Shown one piece after another: positions 34,542 to 34,951 of a DNA stretch of 34,951 nucleotides. Made by a program: the position numbers and the translations under genes. The stretch is from an uncultured Nitrospiraceae bacterium. GTDB lineage: Bacteria; Nitrospirota; Thermodesulfovibrionia; Thermodesulfovibrionales; Thermodesulfovibrionaceae. The notes below the pieces were generated by a model, which was not told the origin of the DNA, did not search any database, and was given only the letters and a program-made list of their open reading frames with translations. The DNA lies in assembly GCA_937139565.1 (NCBI GenBank), contig CAKZQH010000044.1:1-34951 (forward strand), in the 5' to 3' direction. Numbering within the stretch: the first letter of the stretch is position 1; each line of letters starts with the position of its first letter.

Positions 34542-34951
34542 GTGTTCCTAAAAATCACAAAATCTGCTGACAAAACAGACTACATCTATGTTGTTGAAAG
34601 CTATCGTGATGACAAAGGAAGAGTCAGGCACAGATATCTTTTCAGTCTTGGCAAGCTTAAAGACTTTATATCTACCTCGGTGTTCAAAAAGTTAGCTCAA
34701 AAAGCTCTTGCTGTAGACAGTAGTTTTAACAAAGAAGGTGTAGAACTTTCTTGTTTATCAGAAGCAGAGGTATTAAGGTATGGACATCTTGTGCTTAAGC
34801 GTTTATGGGATATGTATGGACTTGATGAGTTTTTTAGTAGGTTTAGGAATAAAAGGAGAAAGTTTGATATATCCAAGGTAGTCTTTTATATGGCCTGTAA
34901 GCATATACTTGAACCACAGAGCAAACTTGGCATGTATGAGAGCTATGCTAA
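34542..34951 (+). CDS. IS1634/IS4-type transposase, 5' part, cut by the window edge
   Basis: The frame starts at GTG (34542) and stays open for 136 codons to the edge. The product begins MFLKITKSADKTDYIYVVES, then RVRHRYLFSLGKL and LKRLWDMYGLDEFF. This pattern (short beta-strand N-terminus, then a helical segment before the DDE catalytic core) is typical of IS1634-type transposases. The DDE residues are beyond the window. No Shine-Dalgarno sequence precedes the GTG and there is no better start nearby, so leaderless initiation is possible. Whether the gene is intact cannot be told. Confidence 0.8.
   Translation, partial: MFLKITKSADKTDYIYVVESYRDDKGRVRHRYLFSLGKLKDFISTSVFKKLAQKALAVDSSFNKEGVELSCLSEAEVLRYGHLVLKRLWDMYGLDEFFSRFRNKRRKFDISKVVFYMACKHILEPQSKLGMYESYA

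Overview
The window reads as an AT-rich, Gram-negative-type bacterial chromosome segment. Its core is a complete, tightly packed division and cell-wall (dcw) cluster. MurE carries the DNPR motif typical of meso-diaminopimelate enzymes, and the flanking intergenic spaces carry GTCACTGCGAG...CTCGCAATGAC palindromic repeats of a kind common in anaerobic lineages such as Nitrospirota (Thermodesulfovibrio-like). That taxonomic guess is an inference from gene order and repeats and is weak.

Layout. (1) 1-771: edge fragment, a REP/MITE-like repeat array, a 48-bp dispersed repeat and a terminator-like hairpin. (2) 772-2391 (-): a transmembrane chemoreceptor. (3) 2604-5097 (+): a beta-CASP metallo-beta-lactamase nuclease overlapping a radical SAM/SPASM protein with a PqqD-like N-terminus. 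(4) 5063-25282 (-): the dcw operon, transcribed mraZ-rsmH-ftsL-ftsI-murE-murF-mraY-(D,D-carboxypeptidase)-murD-ftsW-murG-murC-murB-ddl-ftsQ-ftsA-ftsZ-radical SAM. No internal gap exceeds about 20 bp and many genes overlap, so one transcript is likely. A TTGACT/TATATT promoter and three 10-bp-spaced GTGG boxes (a MraZ operator) sit in front of mraZ. Together the genes make UDP-MurNAc-pentapeptide (MurB-F, Ddl), lipid I and II (MraY, MurG), polymerise and cross-link septal wall (FtsW, FtsI) and build the divisome (FtsZ, FtsA, FtsQ, FtsL).

(5) About 25347-33317: an accessory segment bracketed by two same-orientation copies of a 41-bp sequence (one mismatch). It holds an IS3-type orfA remnant, a secreted 513-residue protein of unknown family (+), and a convergent 1757-residue STAND/NACHT NTPase (-) with a hydrophobic N-terminal tip, a coiled coil and about 1000 residues of alpha-solenoid repeats. 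This STAND protein has the overall plan of Avs-type phage sensors and is the best candidate here for an undescribed system. (6) 33398-34951: a small ORF behind a start-sequestering hairpin, a short inverted-repeat element, a second REP/MITE array, the second 48-bp repeat, and the 5' part of an IS1634/IS4-type transposase running off the right edge.

The mobile or accessory DNA abuts the upstream edge of the mraZ promoter, so the essential cluster and the island share a junction. No tRNA, rRNA or CRISPR array was seen.
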